Below are positions 19,413 through 28,525 of a stretch of 64,000 bases of DNA, one piece after another. Within the stretch, counting starts at the first letter, position 1, and every line of letters begins with the position of its first letter. Position numbers and translations under genes: made by a program. The notes under the pieces are model-generated. The model was not told the DNA's origin, searched no databases, and worked only from the letters and a program-made list of their open reading frames with translations. The stretch comes from Cupriavidus basilensis (lineage in GTDB: Bacteria > Pseudomonadota > Gammaproteobacteria > Burkholderiales > Burkholderiaceae): contig NZ_CP062803.1 in the NCBI RefSeq assembly GCF_008801925.2, positions 186,001 to 250,000 of the forward strand, given 5' to 3'.

Positions 19413-20371
19413 CCTTCCCACTGCGCCAGGATGCCCCGGAAGGCTTCCATCTCCGGCAGCAGCCAGGCGCGAAAGGCCTTCACCTTGGGTGCTTCCAGCA
19501 TGCCGGCCGAGCAGACGAAGTAGAGCAGCCACGGGCAGGTAATGCTTACATCGAAGAGCCGCACCACGCGCCCCGACAGCAGGTCGTTATAGGCCAGCGA
19601 CGAGCGGATCAGCGCAATGCCCTGGCCCGCTGCTGCTGCCTGCAGCAGCAGCGAGGAGTCCTCCAGCAGCAGGCCCTTGCGTGGCTCCGGCCAGTCCAGG
19701 CCGGCCGCTTCGAACCACGGCTTCCACGGATCGCCCTCGCCGCGCAGCAGCGACATGCCTTTCATGTCCTGCGGTCGTGCCGGCAGCTTGCCGCCGTTGA
19801 AGGCCGGGCTGCAGACCGGGAAGAACACGTCGTCCAGCAGCTTTTCCACATACAGGCCGGGATAGTCGCCGCTGCCCATGCGCAACGCGATGTCGACTTC
19901 CTCGCGCCCGAAATCCACCAGCGTGTTGGACGACAGCAGCTCCACGTCCAGCTCGGGGTGCTGCTCGATAAAGCTGCCGATGCGGGGTGTGAGCCAGCGC
20001 GCGGCAAACGACGGCATGGTGCTGATGGTGAGGCGCTTGTCGCGGTTGCCGGCCTGCAGCGCACGGGTGGCATCGGCGATCTCCAGCAGGGCTTCGCGCA
20101 CGCGCCCGGCGTAGGCCCGGCCACCGGGTGTCAGGGTCACACGCTTGCCGTTGCGTTCGAACAGCGCCTGGCCCAGCTCTTCCTCCAGCGCGCGGATCTG
20201 GTGGCTGACCGCGCCGTGGGTGACGAACAACTCGGTGGCCGCGCGCGAAAAGCTCTCGTGGCGGGCAGCCGCCTCGAACGCGCGCAGCGCGGTCAGCCCC
20301 GGCAGACGCGGCAGCTCGCGGTGCCAGCTACGTGGCAAATCTCTCTCCCATGCTCCCTTCAGCGCCATCAT
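19409..20371 (-). CDS. LysR-type transcriptional regulator (GcvA-like)
   Basis: 320 residues. Winged helix-turn-helix at about 25-85 (ALRAFEAAARHESFSRAATEL followed by VTHGAVSHQIRALEEELG), then the two-lobe LysR effector domain. The sequence is closest in style to the GcvA subgroup. It diverges from the DUF2917 gene across 227 bp, the usual geometry for a LysR regulator and its target, so control of that gene is likely but inferred. The effector is unknown. Confidence 0.88.
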   Translation of the reverse strand: MMALKGAWERDLPRSWHRELPRLPGLTALRAFEAAARHESFSRAATELFVTHGAVSHQIRALEEELGQALFERNGKRVTLTPGGRAYAGRVREALLEIADATRALQAGNRDKRLTISTMPSFAARWLTPRIGSFIEQHPELDVELLSSNTLVDFGREEVDIALRMGSGDYPGLYVEKLLDDVFFPVCSPAFNGGKLPARPQDMKGMSLLRGEGDPWKPWFEAAGLDWPEPRKGLLLEDSSLLLQAAAAGQGIALIRSSLAYNDLLSGRVVRLFDVSITCPWLLYFVCSAGMLEAPKVKAFRAWLLPEMEAFRGILAQWEG

Positions 20372-20598
20372 CCACCTCGTCTTATGTGAGCTTACCTAAC
20401 AAGAACAAGGAAAATATATCGTTTTGGAAGAGGACCGGCAATCACTAGAATGCAATGCATCGGGGCGCTACCCGCACCGGTGCCGATCCAGTACCAGGCA
20501 AGACCAAGCATAAGCCCGCCAGGGCTGAGCCGATCGGCGGCCGCCCATTCCGGGCAAGCGGGCGAGGCAGCCGGCGATGTCAGCGAAGGATGCCCAAC

Positions 20599-20958
20599 AT
20601 GAAAACATTGCTCACAACGACCCTGTTCACCCTGAGCCCGGGCGAAGTTACCTCCCTCTCCATCCACGCCGCCCAGCGCCTGCGCGTGGAAGAGGCCACG
20701 GGGACCGACGTGTGGGTCACCCGCGAAGGCGATTCGGAAGATTACTGGCTGCGTTGCGGCGGCAGCCTGCTGCTCGACAGCGGCGACGAAATCACGCTGA
20801 GCGTGGACCCGCGCGCGGCCGAGCCGGTACGCCTGGCCCTGATCGCCGAAGCCCGCCGGCCGGCAACCAACGTGTCGCACCTGGTGGCGCGCATGGCACG
20901 GCGTTTGGTTCGAGGCACCGAGTGGACGCCTAACCAGGACCAGGTCACGGCCTCCTGA
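20599..20958 (+). CDS. DUF2917 domain protein
   Basis: 119 residues. The central DUF2917 domain (about 10-75) has the pattern SIHAAQRLRVEEATGTDVWVTREGD and SGDEITL, a compact beta fold. ATG at 20599 is chosen because GAAGGA lies eight bases upstream; an upstream extension to 20455 is not supported. Function is unknown. It is frequent in Burkholderiales beside a LysR gene, as here. Confidence 0.8.
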   Translation: MKTLLTTTLFTLSPGEVTSLSIHAAQRLRVEEATGTDVWVTREGDSEDYWLRCGGSLLLDSGDEITLSVDPRAAEPVRLALIAEARRPATNVSHLVARMARRLVRGTEWTPNQDQVTAS

Positions 20959-21074
20959 GCCAGCGGATACCGATGCGGCCGGCCGCGCGCGCGGCCATCT
21001 GCGGCTGGTCCATTCCAGGCCGGCGAGCGGGGATGCAACGCCAACGTCATAAAGACACACCGAAAGACACGCGA

Positions 21075-21111
21075 GAAAAGGGGCGGCCTCCTGTGAGATC
21101 CGCCCCTTTTC
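21075..21111. terminator. Bidirectional terminator between the DUF2917 gene and lipB
   Basis: A 12-bp perfect stem GAAAAGGGGCGG (21075-21086) pairs with 21100-21111 around a 13-nt loop. The stem carries its own A4/T4 ends, so it can work on either strand. It lies 15 bp before the lipB start and probably ends DUF2917 transcription. Confidence 0.75.
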
Positions 21112-21125
21112 GCTAAACTGCCGGG

Positions 21126-21857
21126 ATGCAATCGATACAAGTCATCGAACGGGGCCGGCAAGAGTACGAACCCTGTTTCGACGCGATGCGCGCCTTTACC
21201 GCCGCACGCACCCCCGACACTCCCGACCAGATCTGGCTGGTCGAGCATCCCCCGGTCTATACCCTCGGCCAGGCGGGAGATCCCGCGCATGTGCTGGCCC
21301 CTGACGATGCGATCCCCATCGTGCGGATCGATCGTGGCGGTCAGGTCACTTATCACGGTCCCGGCCAGGTCGTGGCCTATCTGTTGCTCGACCTGCGCCG
21401 CCGCCACCTGATGGTGCGCGAGCTCGTCCATGCGATCGAGCAGGCCGTGCTGGATACGCTCGCGGCGTATAATCTCGCAGCCGAACGCAAGCCCGGCGCG
21501 CCTGGTATCTACCTTTCCGAAGGCCAGCACCAGGGCGCCAAGATCGCCGCGCTCGGACTCAAGATCCGCAATGGCTGCAGCTATCACGGCGTCAGCCTCA
21601 ACGTGCAGATGGACCTCGCGCCCTTCCTGCGCATCAACCCCTGCGGCTATGCCGGCCTGGAAACGGTCGACATGGCAACGGCGGGCGCCACCTTCGCGGT
21701 GGCCGATGCGGTGGGTGCGCCCCGCTTGCCCGTGACCGCGGCACAACAAGCCGATATCGCGCGGCGCCTTGCGGCGGCGCTGTGTGATGTGCTGGCCGAG
21801 GCGCAAGAGCGCGCCCTGGCGGCCCAACGGAATACCGCCGCGGCCCTGGCCACTTAG
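21126..21857 (+). CDS. lipB: Lipoyl(octanoyl) transferase LipB
   Basis: 243 residues. It transfers octanoyl groups from acyl carrier protein to the lipoyl domains of 2-oxoacid dehydrogenases and GcvH. The family motif [12 protein letters not shown] is present, and the catalytic residues are Lys146 (GLKIRN) and Cys173 (NPCGY). It precedes lipA by 43 bp in the usual order, giving an octanoyl-transfer plus sulfur-insertion operon. Confidence 0.96.
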   Translation: MQSIQVIERGRQEYEPCFDAMRAFTAARTPDTPDQIWLVEHPPVYTLGQAGDPAHVLAPDDAIPIVRIDRGGQVTYHGPGQVVAYLLLDLRRRHLMVRELVHAIEQAVLDTLAAYNLAAERKPGAPGIYLSEGQHQGAKIAALGLKIRNGCSYHGVSLNVQMDLAPFLRINPCGYAGLETVDMATAGATFAVADAVGAPRLPVTAAQQADIARRLAAALCDVLAEAQERALAAQRNTAAALAT

Positions 21858-21900
21858 TCATCCAGCCGAATATGCACGCACCGCGCGTGCGGAGAACACT

Positions 21901-22896
21901 ATGAGCGACGCCCTGATCGCCACTTCCAGCGAAGCCCCGCAACCCCAGGCGGAGCAGTACGACCCGACCCGCAAGCAGAAGTCGGCGGACAAGACCGCGC
22001 GCATCCCCATCAAGATCGTGCCGGCCGAGAAGCTCAAGAAGCCCGAGTGGATCCGCGTCAAGGCGGCCACCGGCAGCTCGCGCTTCTATGAGATCAAGGA
22101 CATCCTGCGCGCCAACAACCTGGTGACGGTATGTGAGGAAGCCAGCTGCCCGAACATCGGCGAGTGCTTCGGCAAGGGCACCGCCACGTTCATGATCATG
22201 GGCGACAAGTGCACCCGCCGCTGCCCGTTCTGCGACGTGGGCCACGGCCGTCCCGATCCGCTGGATGTCAATGAGCCGGGCAACCTGGCCCGCACCATCG
22301 CCCAGCTCAAGCTGAACTATGTGGTGATCACCAGCGTTGACCGCGACGACCTGCGCGACGGTGGCGCCCAGCATTTTGTCGATTGCATCACGCTGACCCG
22401 CGAGCTGTCGCCGGCCACCCGCATCGAAGTGCTGGTGCCGGACTTCCGCGGCCGCCTGGACAAGGCGCTGGATATCCTGCAGGCCGGCCCGCCTGACGTG
22501 ATGAACCACAACATGGAAACCGTGCCCCGCCTGTACAAGCAGGCTCGCCCGGGCGCCGACTACGCGCACTCGCTCAAGCTGCTGCAAGAGTTCAAGCGCC
22601 GCAACCCGGCCGTGGCCACCAAGTCCGGCCTGATGGTGGGCCTGGGCGAGACCGACGAGGAAATCCTCGAAGTCATGCGCGACATGCGCGCCCACGACAT
22701 CGACATGCTGACCATCGGCCAGTACCTGGCGCCGTCGGGCCACCACCTGCCGGTGATGCGCTACGTGCATCCGGACACCTTCAAGATGTTCGAGGCCGAG
22801 GCCTACAAGATGGGCTTCACCCATGCCGCTGTGGGCGCCATGGTGCGCAGCTCCTACCACGCGGACGAGCAGGCGCATAAGGCCGGGTTCGCCTGA
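21901..22896 (+). CDS. lipA: Lipoyl synthase LipA
   Basis: 331-residue radical SAM enzyme that inserts two sulfurs into protein-bound octanoyl chains. Both iron-sulfur sites are intact: auxiliary cluster Cys78, Cys83, Cys89 ([12 protein letters not shown]) and radical-SAM cluster Cys104, Cys108, Cys111 (CTRRCPFC). The closing Arg-Ser-Ser-Tyr motif needed for the auxiliary cluster is present (RSSYHAD). It is second in the lipB-lipA unit and is followed by a strong terminator. Confidence 0.97.
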   Translation: MSDALIATSSEAPQPQAEQYDPTRKQKSADKTARIPIKIVPAEKLKKPEWIRVKAATGSSRFYEIKDILRANNLVTVCEEASCPNIGECFGKGTATFMIMGDKCTRRCPFCDVGHGRPDPLDVNEPGNLARTIAQLKLNYVVITSVDRDDLRDGGAQHFVDCITLTRELSPATRIEVLVPDFRGRLDKALDILQAGPPDVMNHNMETVPRLYKQARPGADYAHSLKLLQEFKRRNPAVATKSGLMVGLGETDEEILEVMRDMRAHDIDMLTIGQYLAPSGHHLPVMRYVHPDTFKMFEAEAYKMGFTHAAVGAMVRSSYHADEQAHKAGFA

Positions 22897-22953
22897 GGCC
22901 GAACGGGCCAAAACCCCGCGCCATGACGACGGCAGTCGCTCCCTCTCCCCCGC

Positions 22954-22979
22954 CCCCTCTCCCGCAAGCGGGAGAGGGG
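22954..22979. repeat. REP-like palindrome
   Basis: CCCCTCTCCCGC-AA-GCGGGAGAGGGG, a perfect 12-bp stem with a 2-nt loop. The motif (CCCTCTCCCGCAAGCGGGAGAGGG) is a common dispersed palindrome in proteobacterial intergenic DNA. Only one copy is seen in this window. Confidence 0.7.
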
Positions 22980-23019
22980 AGGCCACCCAGCGCAAGGTCG
23001 ACCCAGTGAGCAGTTAGAT

Positions 23020-23046
23020 CGGCCGGCATCCATCCGGCCGTTTTTT
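23020..23046 (+). terminator. Rho-independent terminator of lipB-lipA
   Basis: Stem CGGCCGG (23020-23026) pairs with CCGGCCG (23034-23040) around a 7-nt loop and is followed directly by six T residues. It lies 124 bp after the lipA stop. Confidence 0.85.
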
Positions 23047-23340
23047 CGCCTGCGGCACCCCGCTGCGGGCCCACCTGGCGTTGCATGCACGCCACGGCCA
23101 GCCAAGTTTTCCTGAAATCTTTCCTCCCCCGCAAGTCCGGGTCGGTGTGTCTTCGCGCACCCATATCGAGCAGGGCCGATGCGACGCAAGCGCCGCCCCG
23201 GGCGCTCCTGCACCGGATCCAATCGCCGCGTCCGGCACCCGCACCGAGGCGGTGCGCCAACGCTATCCCGCATGAAGACGTAGCGCCGCGTGCCTAGGGT
23301 CAACACCTAGCCACAGCATCTTCTTGTTTGGTTATTATGA

Positions 23341-23354
23341 ATTTATCGATAAAT
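23341..23354. promoter_or_regulatory. Perfect 14-bp palindrome upstream of the 5-oxoproline operon
   Basis: ATTTATCGATAAAT is exactly self-complementary and sits in the only AT-rich stretch of the gap, about 110 bp before pxpB. A weak promoter can be drawn through it (TTGTTT at 23324-23329 and GATAAA at 23348-23353, 18-bp spacer), which would place the palindrome over the -10, as expected for a repressor site. No regulator gene adjoins, so the binding protein is unknown. Confidence 0.5.
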
Positions 23355-23465
23355 CGTCGATGAAATAGCGATCTCACTTCCGGACCCGTCGCAGCCGGCA
23401 CCGTGCCTGACTAGTACAGCGCGTCCGCCTACACTGCAAGACAGGTCCCCCCGCTGGTGCCGCCC

Positions 23466-24116
23466 ATGACCCGATGTTCCGTTCACCGCCTGGCCGAGCA
23501 AGCACTGCTGTGCAGCGTGCCGCCGCCGGCCTCGCTAGATGTACAGCGACGTATCTGGGCCATGGCCCAGCGCGCCGCCGAGTGGCGCGGCGTGGTCGAT
23601 GCGGTGCCGGGCATGAACAATCTCACCGTGGTGTTCGACCGCGAAGCCGATCCCGAAGCGCTGGAACGCAACCTGAAGCTCGCCTGGGCTTCCGGCGAAG
23701 CACGTGCCGCCACCGGCAAGCTGGTCGAGATCCCGGTGCGCTACGGCGGCGAGCATGGCCCCGACCTGGCCGAAGTCGCGGCGCATACGGGCCTCACGGC
23801 GCAGGAAGTGGTACGCCGCCACAGCGCGGGCGAGTACGTCGTCTACTTCCTCGGCTTCCAGCCCGGCTTTGCCTATATGGGCGGCCTGGACCCGGCGCTG
23901 GCCACGCCGCGCCGGCGCGAGCCGCGTTTGTCCGTGCCCGCGGGCGCGGTCGGCATCGGCGGCGAGCAGACCGGCATCTACCCGGCAGCCGCCCCCGGCG
24001 GCTGGCAATTGATCGGGCAAACCACCAGCCAACTCTTCCTGGCAGACCGCGATCCGCCTTCCCTGTTTGCGCCCGGGGATACCGTGCGCTTTGTCGTCGA
24101 GGCGCTGCTGCCATGA
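23466..24116 (+). CDS. pxpB: 5-oxoprolinase subunit PxpB (KipI family)
   Basis: 216 residues. Subunit of the ATP-dependent bacterial 5-oxoprolinase PxpABC, which opens pyroglutamate (5-oxoproline) to glutamate. Family motifs GMNNLTVVFD, YFLGFQPGFAYMGGLD and GSVGIGGxQTGIYP-type sequence are present. ATG at 23466 is preferred; a GTG nine bases upstream is possible. The stop overlaps the pxpC start (ATGA). It is the first gene of a six-gene operon. Confidence 0.93.
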   Translation: MTRCSVHRLAEQALLCSVPPPASLDVQRRIWAMAQRAAEWRGVVDAVPGMNNLTVVFDREADPEALERNLKLAWASGEARAATGKLVEIPVRYGGEHGPDLAEVAAHTGLTAQEVVRRHSAGEYVVYFLGFQPGFAYMGGLDPALATPRRREPRLSVPAGAVGIGGEQTGIYPAAAPGGWQLIGQTTSQLFLADRDPPSLFAPGDTVRFVVEALLP

Positions 24117-25135
24117 TCGAAATCACCCGACCCGGCGCGCTGGCCTCGGTCCAGGACCTTGGCCGTCCCGGCTTTCGCCGCTTTGGCGTGGGCACCGCGG
24201 GCGCGCTCGATACCGTCGCGCTCACCATCGGCAACCGCGTGCTGGGCAATCCCGCGGGCGACGCCGCCATCGAATTCACGCTGGGCCGCGCCGCCGTGCG
24301 TTTCCACGCCGACATGCGCGTGGCGCTGACCGGCGCCGAATGCCGGGCCAACCTGGACGGCGTGCCGGTCTGGTCGTGGCATGCTTTTGACGTGCGCCGC
24401 GGCGAAACGCTGACGCTGTCGGCGGCGCAGGGCGGCACCCGAACCTATCTGTGCGTGGCGGGCGGCATCGCTGTCGCGCCAGTGATGGGCTCGCGCAGCA
24501 CCGACCTCAAAGCCGGCTTTGGCGGCCTGGGTGGCCGCGCGCTGCATGAAGGCGACCGTCTCGACGCGGGCCGGCCCGGCGTGGCCGAGGACAGCGACTG
24601 GCTGGGCGTGCAGGCGCCATCCTGGGCGCTGCCGGTGAAAAAGCTCGGCGACGCGATGCCGATCCGCATGTTGCCTGGCATCGAGTACGAGGATTTCGAC
24701 GCCGCCGCGCGCGAAGCGCTGTGGCAGTCCGACTGGATCGTCACCCCCAACAGCAACCGCATGGGCTTGCGCCTGCAAGGCCCGGCCCTGGCGCGCCAGC
24801 CCGAGCGCGCGGCCGACCTGCTCTCGCATGGCGTGCTGCCGGGCGTGGTCCAGGTGCCGCCGGCCGGCCAGCCCATCGTGCTGATGGCCGACGCGCAGAC
24901 CACCGGCGGCTATCCCAAGATCGGCGTGGTGATCGGCGCCGACCTGTGGCGGCTGGCGCAGGTGCCGCTGGGGGCGCCGGTGCGCTTCGTGCGCGTCACG
25001 CTGGATGAGGCCGCGGCCGCGCAGGCCGAGCTGGACCGGTACCTGCAGCAACTGGACCAGGCGCTGCAGTGGCAGGGCGACGGCATGGCGATCGCCTCGC
25101 GGCGGCGCACGCGCACCCGCGCTGCCGTGGCCTGA
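24113..25135 (+). CDS. pxpC: 5-oxoprolinase subunit PxpC
   Basis: 340 residues, biotin-dependent-carboxyltransferase-like (AHS2) fold but used in 5-oxoprolinase, where PxpB and PxpC form the phosphorylating complex. Motifs [19 protein letters not shown] and [12 protein letters not shown] are typical. Translationally coupled to pxpB by an ATGA overlap. Length is normal for the family, with a short basic C-terminus. Confidence 0.93.
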   Translation: MIEITRPGALASVQDLGRPGFRRFGVGTAGALDTVALTIGNRVLGNPAGDAAIEFTLGRAAVRFHADMRVALTGAECRANLDGVPVWSWHAFDVRRGETLTLSAAQGGTRTYLCVAGGIAVAPVMGSRSTDLKAGFGGLGGRALHEGDRLDAGRPGVAEDSDWLGVQAPSWALPVKKLGDAMPIRMLPGIEYEDFDAAAREALWQSDWIVTPNSNRMGLRLQGPALARQPERAADLLSHGVLPGVVQVPPAGQPIVLMADAQTTGGYPKIGVVIGADLWRLAQVPLGAPVRFVRVTLDEAAAAQAELDRYLQQLDQALQWQGDGMAIASRRRTRTRAAVA

Positions 25136-25214
25136 GCCGCCAAGCGAACAACGACAGCACGGCAGCAACCCCAAAACCTCAACACAAGCCGCAAGACCGG
25201 TGAGGAGCAACGCA

Positions 25215-25955
25215 ATGCATATCGACCTGAACGCCGACCTCGGCGAAGGCTGCGGCAACGACCGCGAATTGCTAGGGCTGATCAGCTCGGCCAACGTGGC
25301 CTGCGGGTGGCACGCCGGCGACGCCGCCACCATGCTGCAGACCGTGAAGTGGGCGCTGGAGCAGGGCGTCGCCATCGGCGCGCATCCGAGCTACCCCGAC
25401 CGCGAGAACTTTGGCCGCACCGAGATGCAGCTCGATCCCGAGGTGGTGTACGCGAACACGCTCTACCAGATCGGCGCGCTGGCCGCGCTGGTGCGTGCGC
25501 AGGGCGGCCAGCTGGCCCACGTGAAGGCGCATGGCGCGCTCTACAACCAGGCCGCCAAGGATCCCAAGCTGGCCGACGCCATCGTGCGCGCGGTGCGCGA
25601 CTTCGACTCCGACCTGGTCTTCTTCGGCCTGGCCGGCAGCGTCATGGTGAAGGTGGCGCGCGAAGCCGGCCTGAAGGTCAAGGAAGAAGTCTTCGCCGAC
25701 CGCGGCTACAACCCCGACGGCTCGCTGGTCAAGCGCGGCACGCCCGGCGCGCTGCATGAAGACGAGAACGTGGCACTGGGCCAGACGCTGGACATGGTGC
25801 GCGAGCAGCGCGTGCGCGCCATCGACGGCACCTATGTAGCGATTCGCGCCGAAACCGTGTGTCTGCACGGCGACGGCGCACACGCGCTTGCCTTTGCGCG
25901 CCGCATCCGCGAGCGGCTCGGCGCCGAAGGCATCGCAATCCGCGCCGGAGTCTGA
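25215..25955 (+). CDS. pxpA: 5-oxoprolinase subunit PxpA (LamB/YcsF family)
   Basis: 246 residues. PxpA is the TIM-barrel-like subunit that completes ring opening of 5-oxoproline. The N-terminus [16 protein letters not shown] and motifs [15 protein letters not shown] and VKAHGALYN are family hallmarks. GAGGAG about eight bases upstream fixes the start. It follows pxpC by 79 bp, which lacks any terminator. Confidence 0.95.
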   Translation: MHIDLNADLGEGCGNDRELLGLISSANVACGWHAGDAATMLQTVKWALEQGVAIGAHPSYPDRENFGRTEMQLDPEVVYANTLYQIGALAALVRAQGGQLAHVKAHGALYNQAAKDPKLADAIVRAVRDFDSDLVFFGLAGSVMVKVAREAGLKVKEEVFADRGYNPDGSLVKRGTPGALHEDENVALGQTLDMVREQRVRAIDGTYVAIRAETVCLHGDGAHALAFARRIRERLGAEGIAIRAGV

Positions 25956-26079
25956 GGGGCACGCCACACCTAACGGATGCGCCCCCAGGCTTCCGGCTTT
26001 CACTGTGCCCCGCGCGGGTGTCGAGCAGCATGACGCGACGCGGGGCACTCGCCTCCATCACACTCTATTGGTGTCTCTC

Positions 26080-26817
26080 ATGGAACAGGCAGTCAACCTC
26101 TGGCCCCTAGTTGGGGTCGGCATCATCATCCTTGGCTTCGTGCTGCGCTTCAATCCCATGATGGTGGTGGCGCTTGCCGCCATCGCCACCGGGCTGGCGG
26201 CAACCATGCCGGTCATGCAGATCTTCACGGCGATCGGCACCGCCTTCGTCAAGACGCGCAACCTGCCGCTCATCATCCTGCTGCCGCTGGCGGTGATCGG
26301 CCTGCTCGAGCGCCACGGGCTGCGCGAGCACGCGCAGGCGTGGATCTCGCGCATCGCGTCGGCCACCGTGGGACGCCTGCTGATCGTCTACCTAGGCGTG
26401 CGCGAGCTTACCGCCGCGGTGGGCCTGACCAGCCTCGGCGGCCATCCGCAGATGGTGCGCCCGCTGCTGGCCCCGATGGCCGAAGGCGCGGCTGAGACCC
26501 GCTTCGGCAAGCTGCCCGAGCCGATCCGCCAGCGCGTGCTGGCCTTCTGCGCGGCCACCGATAACGTCGGCCTGTTCTTCGGCGAAGACATCTTCGTGGC
26601 CTTCGGCGCCATCGCGCTGATGCACACCTTCCTGCTGTCGTCCAACATCGACGTGGAACCGCTGCATATCGCCGTGTGGGGCATCCCTACCGCGATTTGC
26701 GCCTTCCTGATCCACGCCGTGCGCCTCAAGCGCCTGGATATGTGGCTGGAGCGCGAAGTGGGCGGCAAGTCCGCCGCAACGGCTGGCGCTGCCTCGGCAG
26801 CCAAGAGCGGGGAGTAA
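26080..26817 (+). CDS. DUF969 subunit of the predicted 5-oxoproline transporter
   Basis: 245 residues with about six membrane helices (first at residues 5-25) and a hydrophilic C-terminal tail. DUF969 family. The start at 26080 (MEQAVNLWPLVGVGIIILGF) gives the expected topology. DUF969 and DUF979 always occur side by side. My recollection is that mutant-fitness studies tie the pair to growth on 5-oxoproline; I cannot check that here. Its place inside a pxp-pcp operon independently supports uptake of pyroglutamate. Confidence 0.85.
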   Translation: MEQAVNLWPLVGVGIIILGFVLRFNPMMVVALAAIATGLAATMPVMQIFTAIGTAFVKTRNLPLIILLPLAVIGLLERHGLREHAQAWISRIASATVGRLLIVYLGVRELTAAVGLTSLGGHPQMVRPLLAPMAEGAAETRFGKLPEPIRQRVLAFCAATDNVGLFFGEDIFVAFGAIALMHTFLLSSNIDVEPLHIAVWGIPTAICAFLIHAVRLKRLDMWLEREVGGKSAATAGAASAAKSGE

Positions 26818-26820
26818 GCC

Positions 26821-27771
26821 ATGATCATTTCCATCGACTATCTCTACTGGCTCGCCGGACTGGTGCTGGCCATCACGGCGTTGATGACCTTCGCCGACCG
26901 CGACCATCCGCGCCGGCTCAGCACGGGTTTGTTCTGGGCGCTGTACGCGCTGGTCTTCCTGATCGGCGACAAGCTGCCGCCGGCCATCGTCGGCATCGGC
27001 GCCGTGGTGATGGCGCTGATCGCGGGCTTTGGCGGCGTGGGCCACGGCAAGCACGGCACGCTGCCGGAGGCCGAGCGCCGCGCCTCGGCCAAGCGCCTGG
27101 GCAACAAGCTGTTCATCCCGGCGCTGCTGATTCCCGTGGTGACCGTGATCGGCACGCTGTTGTTCAAGGACGTGAAGGTCGCCGGCCTGGCGCTGCTCGA
27201 TCCCAAGAACGTCACCTTCGTCTCGCTCGGCATCGGTTGCCTGGCGGCGCTGGGCGTGGCGTGCTGGCTCACCCGCGACACGGTGGTGCAGGGCGTGCGC
27301 GAATCGCGCCGGCTGACCGAGTCGCTGGGCTGGGCGCTGGTGCTGCCGCAGATGCTGGCCATGCTGGGCCTGGTGTTCGCCGATGCCGGCGTGGGCAAGG
27401 CGGTGGCGCACCTGACCACGGCCTATATCAACATGGACTACAAGCTCGTGGCCGTGGTGGTGTACTGCGTGGGCATGGCGCTCTTTACCGTGATCATGGG
27501 CAATGGCTTTGCCGCCTTCCCGGTGATGACCGGCGGCATCGGCGTGCCCATCCTGGTGAACATGTTCCACGGCAACCCGGCGGTGATGGCGGCTATCGGC
27601 ATGTTCTCCGGCTACTGCGGCACGCTGATGACGCCGATGGCGGCCAACTTCAACATCGTGCCGGCCGCGCTGCTGGAGCTCGATGACAAGAACGCCGTGA
27701 TCCGGGCGCAGGTGCCGACCGCGTTGATGATCCTGGTGGCCAATATCGTGCTGTTGTATTTCCTGATGTAA
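26821..27771 (+). CDS. DUF979 subunit of the predicted 5-oxoproline transporter
   Basis: 316 residues with eight or nine membrane helices. DUF979 family. It starts three bases after the DUF969 stop. The motif MGNGFAAFPVMTGGIGVPIL and the helix pair that follows resemble re-entrant or substrate-binding segments of ion-coupled transporters. Presumably forms a heteromeric carrier with the DUF969 protein in the inner membrane. Confidence 0.85.
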   Translation: MIISIDYLYWLAGLVLAITALMTFADRDHPRRLSTGLFWALYALVFLIGDKLPPAIVGIGAVVMALIAGFGGVGHGKHGTLPEAERRASAKRLGNKLFIPALLIPVVTVIGTLLFKDVKVAGLALLDPKNVTFVSLGIGCLAALGVACWLTRDTVVQGVRESRRLTESLGWALVLPQMLAMLGLVFADAGVGKAVAHLTTAYINMDYKLVAVVVYCVGMALFTVIMGNGFAAFPVMTGGIGVPILVNMFHGNPAVMAAIGMFSGYCGTLMTPMAANFNIVPAALLELDDKNAVIRAQVPTALMILVANIVLLYFLM

Positions 27772-27842
27772 GAACGCGGCCCCGCCGCGAATGATTGGCC
27801 AGAGGCCCCGGGCAACCGGGCTTCCGGCCGGGAGTCCCTGCC

Positions 27843-28517
27843 ATGCGTACCGTGCTGCTGACCGGCTTCGAGCCGTTCGAGAGCGAGCCCATCAATCCTT
27901 CCTGGGAAGCGGTGCGCGCGCTTGATGGCGTGCGCATCGGCAACGGGCCCGACGACCTGGACGCCGCGATCATCGTCGCGCGCCAGTTGCCCTGCGTGTT
28001 CGGCGCGGCCAACGATGCGCTGGCTGACCTCGTCGACGCAATCAATCCCGTGCTGGTGATCGCGGTGGGGCAGGCGGGCGGGCGCCCCGAGATGTCGGTG
28101 GAGCGCGTGGCGATCAATGTCGACGATGCGCGCATCGCCGACAACGCCGGCGCGCAACCCGTCGACACCCGCATCGCCGAGGAAGGCCCGGCGGCGTATT
28201 TCTCCAGCTTGCCGATCAAGGCCATCGTGCGCGACATGCGCGCCGCGGGCGTGCCCGCATCGGTGTCGCAGACCGCAGGCACCTTCGTCTGCAACCATGT
28301 GTTCTACGGCTTGATGCACCTGCTTGCCACGCAAGGCGTGCCGGCCGGGGTCCGTGGCGGCTTCATCCATATTCCCTATTTGCCTGAGCAGGCGGCGCGC
28401 CATCCTGGGCAGCCCAGCCTGTCGCTGGCGTTGATGATCGAAGGCATCCGCTGCGCGGTGACCACGGCGCTTGCCACCACCAACGATATCCGCGAGCAGG
28501 GCGGCCAGACGCACTGA
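27843..28517 (+). CDS. pcp: Pyroglutamyl-peptidase I
   Basis: 224-residue cysteine peptidase (family C15) that removes N-terminal pyroglutamate from peptides. The triad is complete: Glu87 (VERVAIN), Cys150 (GTFVCNH) and His176 (FIHIPY). It closes the operon, so peptide trimming, uptake and hydrolysis of 5-oxoproline are encoded together. It ends 8 bp from the convergent VanZ-like gene. Confidence 0.95.
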   Translation: MRTVLLTGFEPFESEPINPSWEAVRALDGVRIGNGPDDLDAAIIVARQLPCVFGAANDALADLVDAINPVLVIAVGQAGGRPEMSVERVAINVDDARIADNAGAQPVDTRIAEEGPAAYFSSLPIKAIVRDMRAAGVPASVSQTAGTFVCNHVFYGLMHLLATQGVPAGVRGGFIHIPYLPEQAARHPGQPSLSLALMIEGIRCAVTTALATTNDIREQGGQTH

Positions 28518-28525
28518 GGCGCCGC

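Larger units (their letters stand above)
22897..23465. other. Intergenic region lipA / pxpB
   Basis: 569 bp without a credible gene. In order: a short palindromic repeat (22954-22979), the lipA terminator (23020-23046), about 270 bp of GC-rich sequence with nothing I can name, and an AT-rich promoter-like segment (23320-23380) holding a 14-bp palindrome ahead of the 5-oxoproline operon. Confidence 0.7.
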
